Of a stretch of 27,114 bases of DNA, positions 9,673 through 20,500 are shown piece after piece (position 1 is the first letter of the stretch; the number at the start of each line of letters is the position of its first letter). This stretch comes from Proteromonas lacertae (Eukaryota; Sar; Bigyra; Opalinata; Proteromonadidae): contig NGBS01000213.1 in assembly GCA_002245135.1 (NCBI GenBank), forward strand, positions 1-27,114, written 5' to 3'. Below the pieces are notes generated by a model. It did no database searches. It was not told where the DNA came from and worked only from the letters and a program-made list of their open reading frames with translations. The position numbers and the translations under genes are program-made.

Positions 9673-9981
9673 TTATTTGATTTTTAACATATTGTTTAAA
9701 CTTGGTATTATTTCATTTAATTGTTTTTCTAATTCTTTTTGTAAATATTGACTTGCTATTTTTTTCCCTTCTAATCTTCCTATTTGATGTAATACCATAT
9801 CATCTAATCCTAAATGATATTCTTCATTTAATTCTTTTAATTTTAATATAATCTCACATGCTATTTTAATTGATGTTTGATAGTCATTGCTCCCATCATC
9901 TTTCTTATTGAGATATACATTACACATTTCATATAAAGAATCAAAACCATTTTCTGCTTCTTCTTTAATTAGATTATCCAT
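9673..9981 (-). CDS. Unknown Polinton ORF near the right end (102 aa)
   Basis: I do not recognise this gene. The 102 residues are acidic at the N-terminus and helical throughout (IACEIILKLKELNEEYHLGL; QYLQKELEKQLNEIIPSLNN). It is the last ORF of the element on the right. Its leader contains the palindrome TAGAATATTCTA (9991-10002) overlapping the TCTAGAAAAT motif also seen at the polymerase start. The tail-to-tail pairing with the 156-aa ORF, with almost no spacer, supports expression as a gene. It could be a small regulator, which is inference from its size and position. Confidence 0.5.
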   Translation of the reverse strand: MDNLIKEEAENGFDSLYEMCNVYLNKKDDGSNDYQTSIKIACEIILKLKELNEEYHLGLDDMVLHQIGRLEGKKIASQYLQKELEKQLNEIIPSLNNMLKIK

Positions 9982-9998
9982 ATATGAAATTAGAATAT

Positions 9999-10008
9999 TC
10001 TAGAAAAT
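9999..10008 (-). promoter_or_regulatory. TCTAGAAAAT motif (copy 2) overlapping palindrome TAGAATATTCTA
   Basis: This is the second exact copy of the 10-mer found at 8960-8969, again upstream of a minus-strand ORF of the element, 18 bases before its ATG. It overlaps a 12-bp perfect palindrome at 9991-10002. It is a candidate promoter or operator. Confidence 0.4.
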
Positions 10009-10020
10009 GCAAAAATAAAT

Positions 10021-10039
10021 TATGACATAATATGACATA
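10021..10039. repeat. Two tandem copies of TATGACATA, period 10 bp
   Basis: TATGACATA occurs at 10021-10029 and again at 10031-10039, followed by GGTCACG. The repeat lies between the last Polinton ORF and the GC-rich repeat, close to where the element's right end must be. It could be part of a terminal repeat or flanking host DNA. Confidence 0.6.
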
Positions 10040-10067
10040 GGTCACGTATTTTTAAAAAGTTTGGTTT

Positions 10068-10107
10068 GGTGTGCCAGGAGCCCGAGTCATACGGCTCGGT
10101 GTGCCAG
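10068..10107. repeat. GC-rich direct repeat with competing hairpins between Polinton and host gene
   Basis: GGTGTGCCAG occurs at 10068-10077 and 10098-10107, a 30-bp period. The spacer holds two overlapping inverted repeats, GAGCC (10078-10082) with GGCTC (10093-10097), and CCGAG (10082-10086) with CTCGG (10095-10099). Only one stem can form at a time. The block is strikingly GC-rich against its surroundings and begins about 20 bp beyond the stop codon of the EGF-type gene. It may be an end of the element, a short interspersed host repeat, or a 3' processing structure. Confidence 0.65.
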
Positions 10108-10125
10108 AACCTTTATTTACTATTA

Positions 10126-13100
10126 TTATTTAATTCCATCTTTCAATCCATTTCCACTAATAGTAAATGCAATATTTGGACTTGTAGCATCTTTTGTTTT
10201 ATAAACATATTCTGTAGATGGATCTCCACATGCAAATTTAATATTTGTGTTAGTTACAGCTATTTTGGAATATAATTCTTCTATTAATAATTTCATATTA
10301 GTCAATGTAATTGTACAAGTTTTAGAATCAGGATCAGCTGTACATGCTTCAGTTGTAACAGTTAATAATAATGATAAATCATTAAATTTCTTTAAAACTA
10401 CATAACTATAATCTGAAGGAATTGGTTTATTAGATGATAAGAAATCATATCTGATATAAGTATAATCATCTTTTACTCCAAATACAGTTGCTATTCCTTT
10501 ATATCCATCACTTCCATAACATTTTAATAATCCAACTGCAAATGATTTATCATCCAATTTCAATCCTTTTACTCTGTAAATCTGAGGAGGAATATTTCCA
10601 TCTTTGTTATAATCATAATCTAATATTGGAGGATATTTAAAATGAGAATTCTTCTTATAATAATCACTACTAAATAATGAATTATACTTATTATCACCTA
10701 TTTTATTTCCTTCTTTATTAGCTAATAAACTACAAGAATCACCAACTTTAGGATATTCTTTACCAGCATCAGCAACTTTAAATGTAATATTATCAGTATT
10801 AGTAACTTCTGATTTAGCATATTCATATAACTTAACATTCTTTACTCTATCTGTACAGACAATATACTGAGATGATGTAATAGATGTAGTTACACCTTTT
10901 CCCAAATTAACAGCTGTTAATAAACTATTCATTCCTTTCCATACAATATCACAATTACCATCATAACAAATACCTCCATCTTGATCTGGTACTTTCACTT
11001 CATTAAATAAGGATAAATCACTGTAAGAATCAATCAATATACAATTATAATCATTTACTTTTGGAGTATCTTTATATTCAAAATCATATAGAATATAATA
11101 ATCATTTTCAATTGTTTTATCTTTACCCATTAAATAAGCATCACCAACTAATCCATTACCTAATTGACAGTATAATCTACCAATATATGATGTAGATGGA
11201 GTTTTTAAATTGTAATTTACTACTTGATATACATCAGATTGTTTACTTCTTTTATCTATTTCGATGGGTGGATTTAAAAGGATTGAACCTGCTTCTTTTG
11301 CATAATCACTATCAGATATTAACAAAATGTTTTTCTTTTCAGAATTTAATAATACATGACAAACATCTTTTGTTTTTGGTATTTTAGTTTCATCGGAAGA
11401 AGTTGTGGGAGTTAATGTAATATCAGTTAATCCTGAGAGTGATCTTCGAGGAGTGGTTTTAACTTTAAATGAATATTCAGTTACTAATCCTTTATCATTT
11501 TCACATGCTATATTAACAGCAGCATCAGCGGTTAATCCAAGTATAGACATTCCTTCCCACTTCAATTCACAAACACTTGCACCACATTCATCAGTCACAG
11601 TGATTGGATTTACTAATGAATAATCATTTAACAACTTTATCACTTTACATCTGTAACTTCCAGTTAATGTTTCATTATTCTTTGTACTTACATATATCAC
11701 ATTCACTTTTATATTTGCGTCTTTATCATCATCTGGTTCTTCGTGAAATAATACAACTTCTTGATTAATTCTGCCATTATTACATAATAATACACTTCCT
11801 ACACTTCCTTTTGTATATTTTATACCTTCAGCTTTATAAATATTAGTATAACCATCTACTTTAGAGAATGTAATTGTTGTTTCTTCATTCTTCTTTAAAT
11901 AATATAAACTCGATTCTATGTTAGTAATTGCAGATAAGAGAAAATTAGGGCTAGTACCACTAACTTTTGCTAATAAGTTACATACATCATCTTTATTTGG
12001 ATAAGCTTTTCCATCAGCAAATGTTGAAGTAAATTTACCATTTGTATTATCGTAATTCCATCCAATATAATTGGTAGTAAAACCACTTGAATTAGTACAT
12101 GCAAATGTTAAACTATTATCTTCAACTTTAGATGTTATTCCAAATATTTCATTTACTTTTTCATTCCATGTAATTTCACATGCTGCTGTTTTATCTTCAC
12201 TAATTTTACATTCACTATCTACTGTTGAGGAATATAACAAACTAATGTCATTGTGTTCTTCTACTAATTCATATCTAAATTCTACATAATTAAGTGATTT
12301 AATATCAAAATCATATTTAACATAATATTTATCATTTGAATGATATATTGTTGATGTTCCTAAATAATCATCACTGTATTTATTATACACATCAAATATA
12401 CCATAGTAATTTGCAGTTAATTTATCTACATTTGGATTGGTAATTGATTGATATTTTGTATCACCTATTACTTCACCTAATACTAGTAGTTTACAATATA
12501 AACAATCATTAACATCGCTACTATCTGTAATTGTTTTACCACTCACTTTAGCTAATAATCTGCATACTGTACCAGCTTTGAGATCAACACCATCTGGTGT
12601 AACGACTTTATTCTTAAATTCAATATCTTTACCATTTTCACCCTTGATAAATACTATTGCTGTATTTTGACCATCACAAAGAAAACTATATTCTCCATCA
12701 TCAGTGAATTTATATCCACTATTATCCATTATTTCTTTCATATCTTTCCATACTAATTTGCATGTACCATCTGCATCACTTGTTTTACAATCAGTTGTTA
12801 TTGTTGATGTATAATATAATGATAAATCACTAAACTCATCTACCAACTTACACATTACTTCACTCACATCGATTTCATCTTCAAATTCACTCTTCACATA
12901 ATATTCATTACTAGCATCATTCTTTCCATATAATTGCAATTTACCTACATACGAATTTAAAATATCATAACAACTGAATATTCCTATCTTATCATCTATA
13001 TATTCGATCTTCATATCTTTCACTCCCAATATTCCTGATTCACCTGCCAATAATCGAACTGACACTTCAGAGCTTGAAGAGGAATTTGAGAGTAAACGAC

Positions 13101-13425
13101 TTGTCCCTATACTACCAGGTTGTTCAGGACCCATACTATTCAACTCGTTTATTACACTGAAACTGAGATCTACTGGACAAGCACCTAAAAAAGTAAAAAT
13201 ATGGAAATTAGGGGAAATAAAAATTAATTAAATACGTTTACTGCAATCAGCTCCAATATACAATAAATCTTCTCCACCATTTCGTTTGATTGTGTCACAT
13301 TCACAAACATCTCCTTTACAACGTCCGTGACCACTACAACCATTTGGGCATGTTCCCATACTCAAGGAGATACATAAAAACAATGAAAACAGCACTTTAT
13401 TTGTCTTCATCAATCGAAATATCAA
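10126..13425 (-). CDS. Secreted protein with one EGF-like module and five tandem cysteine-containing units
   Basis: This is a two-exon gene: exon 1 is 13425-13236, a 51-nt intron (GTATTT...TTTTAG) occupies 13235-13185, and exon 2 is 13184-10126, giving 1082 residues. A hydrophobic signal peptide covers about residues 1-24; Met6 is an alternative start. A compact EGF-like module follows (CPNGCSGHGRC, CECD, GADC). After a Ser-rich linker come five units about 190-215 residues apart. Each is marked by a [D/E]xSL motif (DLSL, DISL, DYSL, DLSL, DLSL, near residues 183, 376, 584, 786 and 999) and then by a C...C-x3-W/L-x2-M/K signature (TCKLVWKDM, ACEITWNEK, VCELKWEGM, NCDIVWKGM, TCTITLTNM). The first four are each followed by a C-x-LL linker (CRLLAKVSG, CNLLAKVSG, CHVLLNSEK, CSLLANKEG). 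No C-terminal membrane anchor or GPI-type tail is seen. It is probably an extracellular or cell-surface adhesive protein; the repeated unit is not a family I can name. Confidence 0.85.
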
Positions 13426-13530
13426 AAATTCAATTCAAACTGAAATGAATTATTTTCATAACCCACGATCTTTTTTGTTAAACCCATTTTGAAAAATATC
13501 AAAAATAAGGATTTTACATTTATTTATTGT

Positions 13531-15852
13531 TTATAATTCAATTATAGATACTCTTCCTATACTACTTCCTATATATAAATATAACCCATCATCACTTAAA
13601 CAAACACTCTCACAACTATGACAATGAACGCTTTTCAGCTTCAATAAACTATAGTCACTCAATGAATAGATCAAAATATGACCATCAAAACTACTACAGA
13701 TTATATTGCTTTGTTTCTCATTTATCAAGATTTTAGTTATAAAAGAATGAAGTGAAGATAATGAAAATGTAAGAGGAGTTATTAATTTCTTGTTTTTTAT
13801 ATTATATAACTTCAAATATCCATCATTTGAACTGCATAAGATATTATCTTCATTTAATACACATATTGACATTATTATTACATTCTCATTTACTTCTATT
13901 ATTCCCAATCGATTTATATTATCATTTATTGACCAAATTATTATTTTGCCATTACTTTCTCCACTTACAAAATTTTCTTCATTCCTCAAATATCGAATTG
14001 TTTTAATAAATCCATTTTTGTTATTTCCTTCATAACTTTTCAAGATTTCTTTATTTTCTAAATCAATCAGTTTTATCTCATTATCTAATCCACAACTTAA
14101 TAACAAATTGTTTTTTCTGTTTATATCACAGTCTAATATATTGTTTTTATGAGCTTTAAATGTATGTAAACAATCACATGTACTACTTTCAAATATCTTG
14201 ATTTTACCATCACTACTTCCTGTGATTATTTTAAAATCATCTTCTATAAACTTACACCAAACTATACAGGAATTATGACCAACATATTCACCTACTATCT
14301 TATTATATGTCATATTGTATATTTTGGTACTTGTATCATCACAACCTATTAATAAACAATCTCGATTCTCTTTTCCAATTGATATATACTATTCAATACA
14401 TAAATAAATAAAAATATATATAATACTCTTATTCCCTTTTCACTTATTTCAAATGAATAATTGAATAAGATTATCTCATTAGATAATAATATCTCATATA
14501 AAATTCTAATCTTTAATATTATTAATTTATAGATTTTATCACTATATTCATGTTCTTTATCACTATTCAATCCATTTAAACTCATATTCATTATATTGTA
14601 ACTTAAGAACTCTTTTTCATTATTATTCTCTAATAAGGTGTTGATTAAAGGTAATATTTTACTTATAAATATTGAACTAAATTCATGAAATTTTATATTA
14701 TGTAAATTATATTCATTTATATTATCAATATAATCACAGATTCCACATATCACACTATTACATATCAAATAATCAATTGAGATTTCAATCAAATTATCGA
14801 TTATTATTCCAATAAATTCTCTTCTCAAACATTTGTAATTATACTCTTTTATTCTTTTCTCTTTATTTCTTTTCACATTTTCGATATAATCATTTATATT
14901 TTCAGGCTTTTCATTATTTGTACTGTATTTTTTACTCTTTATAAATAATCCAACATCTTCTTTTATATATCCCAATTCTTCACATTCTCTTAACCAATTA
15001 CATTTTATATATTTTCATCCAAATTCAATTCTATCTCTTTATTATCTTCTTCCTCCTCTTTTTCTTTTTCTTTTTCTTTATTTGGTATATTATTAATAAT
15101 TCTTTTTCTGGGATTGGAACTTAATGGAGTTGTAGATGGAGGAATTGGTTTTATATTGGTTGAACTAAATCTTTCAGAATTCCTATTACTTTTCTTATCA
15201 TTTTTATCTACTAATATTTCTTTATAATTATCATTTAATATCTTCAATAAATCTGTATATTTGGAATTTTGTTTAAATAACTGCTTGATCTATTAATATT
15301 ATTAATTTACTAATCTTATACATTCTCATATTCAGTTTGATTTAACAAATAATAAATCACTAAATCATCAAATTCTAAATCGATTGAATTTGGATATAAA
15401 CTCATTGAATTGTTGTATTCTTCTATTATTTTATCAATACTATCTCTGTATCTCTTCATTATATTGTCTGTATTTCTTAAGAATGTTGATGTATCTCGAA
15501 TTATTGTGGGATGAACAACACTACCTATAGGAATAGATTCTTCACTTTCTTTGGAATCATAAACTTATTCATTCCTTCTATCCATCCTTTAAACTCTTCA
15601 TAGAACTCTTTAGAACACACTTTACAATCATCATGAATTATCTAAAGTGCAAAATAAAATATGTAAATAACTATATATACTCCACCATTACTTATTTCTT
15701 TCTCTATTTCATTGTTTAGAACATTTGATTTTGAATTGAATAAACTAAATTGATATATGATGGTTTAAATACTATTCAAATATGTCATTTAAATAAACCA
15801 GACTAATCTTATTGTCTAACTCCTTCAGACTGTGAAGCAGTTTCAAATACAT
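13531..15852 (-). CDS. WD40-repeat protein with long unrecognised N-terminal region
   Basis: I place five exons separated by GT-AG introns at 15772-15745 (28 nt), 15680-15642 (39), 15321-15290 (32) and 14426-14389 (38). The first in-frame ATG after a stop is at 15852, giving about 730 residues. The C-terminal third folds as WD40 blades: DCLLIGCDDTSTKIYNM, IITGSSDGKIKIFES, LLLSCGLDNEIKLIDL, FVSGESNGKIIIWSI, ILCSSNDGYLKLYNI, IICSSFDGHILIYSL and a final IGSSIGRVSII. The N-terminal region has a CKVCSKEF dyad, a Ser/Pro- and Glu/Lys-rich linker and a helical block (WLRECEELGYIKEDVGLFI). The coding frame shifts by one base near 15,560 and near 15,005. Both may be sequence errors. It is probably a scaffold, but the complex is unknown. 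Confidence 0.75.
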
Positions 15853-15960
15853 TTTTAATACAACTAAATACAAAAATAATACATCTCAAATTGTATTTAT
15901 CAAAATCACAATAAATAAAAATAAAACAACAAAAATTACAATCATTTATTAAAATTCAAT

Positions 15961-17467
15961 CTAATTATTTCTCAAATCACTTCTTGTACATCTTATATCA
16001 AACACATATTCCTTATATTCCATTTCTTTAAACACAGGAACACCATGATTATCAATTTGAACACAGCATGGCTTATATTTATTTTAATAAAACTTAAAAC
16101 TTCATATCCTCTTTCGTTCATTATATCTCGAATCATATCCAGCACTAAAGGAGTTGACAGTAAAATATTTTCACTTCTAATCAGTATTCTTCCATTCTCA
16201 GAATGTTTTATTAATTCATTTTCAAATTCTTTCTTCAATAAAATCAATTACTTTCAAAACAGATTCAAATGATTTGCGTTATACCATTCCAATCTTTTAA
16301 TCATTTCTTCCTTGCATTGATAATAATATTCGAAGCTACTGGAAATCATTATTATACTCAAACATTCACTATTCAATTCCAATGATGATTGATATTGGCA
16401 ATTCTTTGTGTATTTTTTCAATTAATATATCACTTGAATCTACACTTCCATCAACTATATGAAATTCAAAATCTTTCTTCACCGTTTTTTTACACCTTCT
16501 AATACTTCGTTTTTATAAATGTAATATCTCCCTTTCGCTAATTCTGCATCATAATCAGATTTTAATTCACCAACTATTATTCCACTTCCTGTATCTTTAA
16601 CAATTTTATTGTGATTTTTTATTCTTTTTCCTCTTTCTAATGTTTTCCGAATTGATGTTTCTTCATCACATGTATTATTATATTACTTCCATTTTGGTAA
16701 TTGATAGATCTTACCATTTTTATTACTGCTATATTTTTGATTCATTTCAATCATTTTGTCATGTAATAGTTTCATAAATTTGGCTTGAATCTTATTACGT
16801 GGAATACCAAATACTAAACATCCTTTATTGAATTTTATCAATGTGTTGAATAAAGCGTATAATAAATCAGAATTTGAAATAATTTACCTGATGATGTTAT
16901 ATCTTTATCTATAATTATTATGTTTTCTATAATATTATACATTTTTATCATAAGTTATAAGTGATCTTAAATGATATGGGATATAATCACGTTCCCATAG
17001 CTAATTGTTTGATTGTTTACCTGTTACTGTACCTGGAGCATGTAATATCCATAATACTTCAGATGGGAATATTAATTTATCCTCTGAATGAGTTTTCAGT
17101 AATTTATTAAAATGTTTGTTCAAAAATAAAACTTATAATCAGGTATTTCGTTCAGATCTTTTTTCTTTTCTTCATAGGTTTTAATTCTACATAGATGAGT
17201 TTAGAATCATTATTACCCGTTTCTTAAATGCTGACAATCTATTTCTGCCGTTGTTAAATCAAAATAACTAAACGCAATATAAAACTGTAATAATTACTAA
17301 GTATAATCATCATCTTTAGAAAGATCAGCATAACATCTTTTTTTGTTGATTTAACGAATTAAACATTTAGATGGATATTATGGATTGAAAGAAAACTTTC
17401 TTTTGATAATATTTATATTGAATGGTTTTATATGCTGAAATTTCAGTGATTTCAAACGAATAAACAT
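15961..17467 (-). CDS. Unrecognised multi-exon gene with mitochondrial-type N-terminus
   Basis: I do not recognise the product. The ATG at 17467 opens a 29-residue stretch with many Lys/Arg and no acidic residues (starts MFIRLKSLKFQHIK), typical of a mitochondrial targeting presequence. Coding pieces follow on the minus strand, for example YFDLTTAEIDCQHLRN, LIFPSEVLWILHAPGT, LWERDYIPYHLRSLITYDKN, KGCLVFGIPRNKIQAKFMKL, IIVGELKSDYDAELAKGRYY, FEFHIVDGSVDSSDILIEK, SENILLSTPLVLDMIRDIM and VFDIRCTRSDLRNN before a stop at 15961-15963. One intron is clear at 17027-17001 (27 nt). Several one-base frame changes and perhaps more introns separate the pieces, so the exact protein cannot be given. It could be a pseudogene, but neighbouring genes show the same kind of shift. 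Confidence 0.5.
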
Positions 17468-17558
17468 TTTTTCTTTCTTCTTCAATCAAGCTTTTTCAAT
17501 CAAGCCACAATCATTTTAAAGCAATATATGAGTTAATAATGTATAATAATATAATGAA

Positions 17559-20500
17559 TTAATCATCATCATCATCATCATCATATCATCATCAAGAGAT
17601 ATACCTCCATGTTCATTTCTCATATGTTCATACAACAAATCAGCAATTTCGTAATATTTACCACCAATTCCAACACCAATGGATTGTACACTTTGGACAT
17701 CTAATATGATTACATCCTTTATCTTTTTCTGTTGCCACACCACATTTTGGACAGCATTTGACTTTATCGCAGTTTGGTAATACTTCACCTTCACAACTTT
17801 TATTGAAATGAGATTTATTACCACAAATACAACATGAAATATTTCTACATGATTCACAAGTAATATAAATTCCATTCTTTCCATTGTTCTCCTCTTCTTT
17901 TTCTTCTTTTTCATCATCACTATCCTACCACTATCACTATCTTCTTCTTCAACTTCTTTTTTCTTTTTCATCAGAATTCTTCACAATCATCATATGGACA
18001 AACATAATATTTATCTTTATTACCACAGTAATATTGTTGAGAAAGTTTATGATATAATTTCCTTAAAAGATCTTCATTAACAACTAATGCTATTTCATAA
18101 GTAGATAATCTTCTATTACATAATCTACACTCAATTTTCAAATCCCTTTCATCTTCATTGGAAGATATTATATTAATTATTTCATTCTTTAAACAATCAA
18201 CACATATCTTATGGCCACATTTTTCCTATTCTATAGTTTGTTTTATCACAGGCATTATAACATAATCCATATCATTTCATCATCATTCAACATCATTTCT
18301 ACCTTCATCATTTCCATTATCATCTCTTTCACAAATACTCTTTATTTCATCATATACTGCTTCTGGCATTTATATATTTCTCTTTATCAATACAACAAAG
18401 TGAATAGAACTGATTATCTTCAATATCTATTCTTTTTACTATTTCATTCTCTATCAATACATTACAATTGGATTTTGAACATAATCCAAGTATTCTGTAT
18501 ATTGAACTAAATCTTTTACAATCATTTTTTATTCTTGTTCTTCTTATTATCTTTATTATCTTTAATCTGAACTCTTTTACTTTCTTCATTATTTAATAAA
18601 TGTATTGATTTTGATGGAACTAAGAAGAAAGAAGAAATTGTTATCCATTGCTTTAATACTTATTATCTTTTCAGTGATGGCTTTTTCAACTTCACTCTTG
18701 AATATAGGAATAAACAAATTCTTGAAATGATTATCGCAGTAGAATGTCATTTTTCTTCCTTCTCTTTCAATATGAAACATTTTTCTAATATCTTCAACAA
18801 CTACAATTCCTTTATCTCTAATTCTATTGGATCAATATGTTGTTGTTCTTCAATTATTTCATTATATTTTCTTCAATCTTTTTAGAAGCATTATCATTTA
18901 ATACATCTATAAAATTGTTATCAATGATAGGTTTTTTCAAAATATTATCAAATTGTAGTAAATACACTGAATAAGATAATCTTCAGAGTTTAATATTGAA
19001 TTTATATAACTGCATAATGAATAAGCCAAATCATGATTTTGACATATAATGATAGTGAAGTATTATCTGATCGATAATTCACTTAACAAAAGCTCCAAAG
19101 AAGAATATTACAATATCTTTAATCAACTTGCCAACTTTCATATTTTTAATAACAAATGTAATTGTATATTCTAAATATACATCACTTTTCATATTCACAA
19201 CATCTTTTATATTATTCTTCAAATCATTAAACACTTTCATTCTATCTTCTGCGTTTAAATTTGATCTATAGCTGATAAACAATTCATTATTTCTTTCATA
19301 ACATCTTAATTGTGGAGATGGATCTTTATCTTGTAAATGCGACAGTAATTGTTGTATATTTCCTCTTTTCTCATTTTCATTTCATTGATTTGAACTTCAT
19401 ATTTGTTACTAATCATTATATTCAATCCATAGGGAGGTAAACACTTTCTTTTACTGTAATGAGTAAGAAATTTTTCTACAATTGAATGTGAATAATCTGG
19501 TTGTGATAATGCTAATTGATAACAAGTAGTTACACCTTTAATATCTAATGGATTGTATTTAGAATCAACTGGTAATGGTGTTAATGACATATAAATCTCA
19601 TTTAAAACAACTGCAGATTCATAACATTTTTCTGGATCTGATGCAAAACTTACATACATGATCGACTATCTTTACCTATAGCGATATTTGGTAATATTTC
19701 AATACAAATTGATTCTTCTATTTGTGATATATTATTGTTGTTATTGTTATTGTTATTCATTATATTTGTATTTGTATCATATTTCTCTATTTGTTTTAAT
19801 ACTTTTTTTCCTTCTTTTCCTTCTCCTCCTTCACCTTCTTCTTCATCATCATCTTTATATTTTTGTCTTTCTTCAATACTTGGGAATACTAATTGAATTT
19901 GTGAAGTTTTAATCTGAGAAAAGTCTTGAACTTGCATGTTTATATTATTACACAAATAACCACATTCACATTCTGTATTTAACAATATATCTAATAATTG
20001 ATCAACATCTGTGTCATATCAATGGTAAATCAGTTTCTCCATCATTTTCACTTAATTGCATATGTAAAACTTCACAATTCTCTTTGATACAATATATTGA
20101 TTCATTGAAGGACAATTATTCATAATAAAGTATTTATAATAATGATCCTTTAATATATTAAAATTATCTTTTATTCTCTCTAATAAATTGATAATTTTGT
20201 CTTTTTCATTATTCACTATTATAACAAAAATATCTGCTTTATCACACCATCACCATTTTGTACTTTTACTGGTTTACAGAATGTAGATAATAAATTCATA
20301 TATATCTCTTGATCTATCAAACACAATGGTTGATCATTTACTTTCCTTATAATTGGATCAGATTCTTCAGATTCAATTTTTGTACAAAGTCCTAAATATC
20401 CGTTAATATTATTGACATTTGATAGATCAGTAGTTTTTATTTTGAAAAATATACTACTCTCAATGGTAATGTGTTATTAACTATCATCTCTTGGAATTGT

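Larger units (their letters stand above)
1..10050. mobile_element. Polinton (Maverick) element, right-hand part, cut by left window edge
   Basis: This is a large virus-like DNA element of the Polinton/Maverick family. It is recognised by the combination of an rve-type integrase, a protein-primed family B DNA polymerase and an adenain/Ulp1-type cysteine protease, with no introns seen in its ORFs. Order from left to right: protease-type gene (+), two unknown ORFs (+), integrase (-), polymerase in two pieces (-), unknown ORF (+), unknown ORF (-). The capsid proteins and packaging ATPase typical of the family are not in the window and may lie to the left. The right end falls somewhere between 9982 and about 10,110. 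I could not define a terminal inverted repeat because the partner end is outside. The long ORFs suggest a recent insertion. The copy is imperfect, with about three breaks in the visible part. Confidence 0.85.

Noticed and set aside
1-10050. Major capsid protein and packaging ATPase of the Polinton
   Set aside because: No ORF in the window shows the ATPase Walker motifs or a recognisable capsid; they may lie left of the window.
10066-10275. Plus-strand ORF starting MVCQEPESYG
   Set aside because: It reads through the GC-rich repeat and antisense to the end of the secreted-protein gene; it is a shadow.
10126-13143. Start of the large secreted protein at the TTG codon at 13143
   Set aside because: A 51-nt GT-AG intron joins this frame in phase to an upstream exon with an ATG, signal peptide and EGF-like module, so the TTG start is not needed.
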